Assembly: GCA_028290085.1 (NCBI GenBank)
Contig: JAQGKN010000167.1
Location: 1 to 6,605, forward strand
Length of the DNA: 6,605 nt
From: Hyphomicrobiales bacterium
GTDB taxonomy: Bacteria > Pseudomonadota > Alphaproteobacteria > Rhizobiales > Beijerinckiaceae
Reading direction: 5' to 3'
Part shown: one piece after another, positions 6,037 through 6,605 of the stretch
Position numbering within the stretch: the stretch's first letter is position 1
Layout: each line of letters begins with the position of its first letter
Translations under genes and position numbers: made by a program
Notes under the pieces: generated by a model
Told to the model about the DNA's origin: nothing
The model's input: only the letters and a program-made list of their open reading frames with translations
The model's database searches: none

Positions 6037-6605
6037 ATGAGGTCGACACAGATCGTGGCGGGCGTCGCGCTCGCGTTAATCACCACCTTTTCCTTCGGCG
6101 TCTTGCCGGTACACGCGCAGACATCGCGGGTCGCCGAGATCGCGGGCTATACCGGCGCTGACCGGACACAGCGCCTGATCGAGGGCGCAAAGAAAGAGGG
6201 TTCCCTGACCCTCTACACGTCCCATACCGTCGCCGACATGAACATGCTGAAGACCGCCTTCGAGGCGAAATACGGCGTGAAGATTGTCGTCTGGCGGTCC
6301 AATTCCGAAGACATCATCCAGCGCGCGACGACCGAATATCGCGGCGGCCGCTTCGAGGTCGATGCCTTCGAGACCGATCAATCCGGTCTCGAGGCCCTGC
6401 ATCGCGAAAAGATGCTGCAGGCCATCAAATCGCCTGTCATCGCCGATCTTGTGCCCCAGGCGTCGGCGCCCGGCGATTGGCTCGGCACGCGGCTCCAGAT
6501 CATCACCGCTGCCGTCAACACACGCGCCATTCCCGAAGCGGACCGCCCGAAGACCTACGCGGATCTTCTCGATCCCAAATACAAGGGAAAGCTCGCCGTC
6601 GAGGC
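6037..6605 (+). CDS. ABC-type periplasmic substrate-binding protein (family 1, COG1840-like), 5' part
   Basis: The first 189 codons of an exported solute-binding protein, running off the window end. A signal peptide covers residues 1-27 (MRSTQ, a hydrophobic core, then PVHA) with cleavage likely before Q28. The mature start, with GYTGADRTQRLIEGAKKEG, then LTLYTSHTVADMN and FEAKYGVKIVVWR, is typical of the type-2 periplasmic proteins grouped with ferric-iron binders. The stretch TYADLLDPKYKGKLAVE is the family's hinge-region signature. Whether it binds iron is open: the diagnostic paired tyrosines would lie beyond the window, and many relatives bind organic ligands. GTG 6025 is in frame and has GGAG (6015-6018) six bases upstream, so a start four residues earlier is possible. 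ATG 6037 is chosen for its codon, with GGGAG 6021-6025 upstream. It likely opens a separate transporter operon. Confidence 0.85.
   Translation, partial: MRSTQIVAGVALALITTFSFGVLPVHAQTSRVAEIAGYTGADRTQRLIEGAKKEGSLTLYTSHTVADMNMLKTAFEAKYGVKIVVWRSNSEDIIQRATTEYRGGRFEVDAFETDQSGLEALHREKMLQAIKSPVIADLVPQASAPGDWLGTRLQIITAAVNTRAIPEADRPKTYADLLDPKYKGKLAVE

Noticed and set aside
6076..6402. Minus-strand open frame opposite the ABC binding protein
   Set aside because: It is a shadow of a clear signal-peptide-bearing family protein on the + strand.

Overview
The window is GC-rich, with strong G/C preference at third codon positions, tightly packed genes and GTG starts. The protein styles (TRAP transporter, γ-resorcylate-decarboxylase-like amidohydrolase, small secreted acidic protein, COG1840-type binding protein) suggest an alphaproteobacterium, most likely Hyphomicrobiales (Rhizobiales). 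This is a judgement from sequence style; no marker gene is present to fix the taxon. All supported genes are on the + strand.

Region 1 (1-5343) is one co-directional gene cluster that looks like an uptake-and-catabolism operon. It begins inside the 3' end of a TRAP solute-binding protein gene (dctP type). A perfect 10-bp hairpin follows, then the small (dctQ type) and large (dctM type) TRAP membrane subunits, which overlap by GTGA. Three enzyme genes come next with gaps of 6, 3 and 14 bases: a D-isomer-specific 2-hydroxyacid dehydrogenase, an M24/creatinase-fold hydrolase-like protein, and an amidohydrolase-2 protein resembling γ-resorcylate and 2,3-dihydroxybenzoate decarboxylases. The simplest reading is that the TRAP transporter imports an organic (probably aromatic or amide-linked) carboxylate and the three cytoplasmic enzymes process it. 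The actual substrate cannot be read from the sequence.

Region 2 (5344-5529) is a 186-base gap without a convincing gene. It holds two inverted repeats and probably separates the operon from what follows. Region 3 (5530-5901) is a small exported protein of unknown function with an acidic run and two cysteines, followed by a likely terminator hairpin.

Region 4 (6037 to the window end) is the N-terminal part of an ABC-type periplasmic substrate-binding protein (family 1 / COG1840-like), cut by the window edge. It probably opens a second transport operon unrelated to the TRAP system.

The most interesting points are the M24 protein, in which four of the five canonical metal ligands are replaced by other residues that could still bind metal (E, E, H, H, D instead of D, D, H, E, E), and the uncharacterised combination of this protein with a decarboxylase-like amidohydrolase and a 2-hydroxyacid dehydrogenase behind one TRAP transporter. 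I see no mobile element, CRISPR array, tRNA or rRNA.
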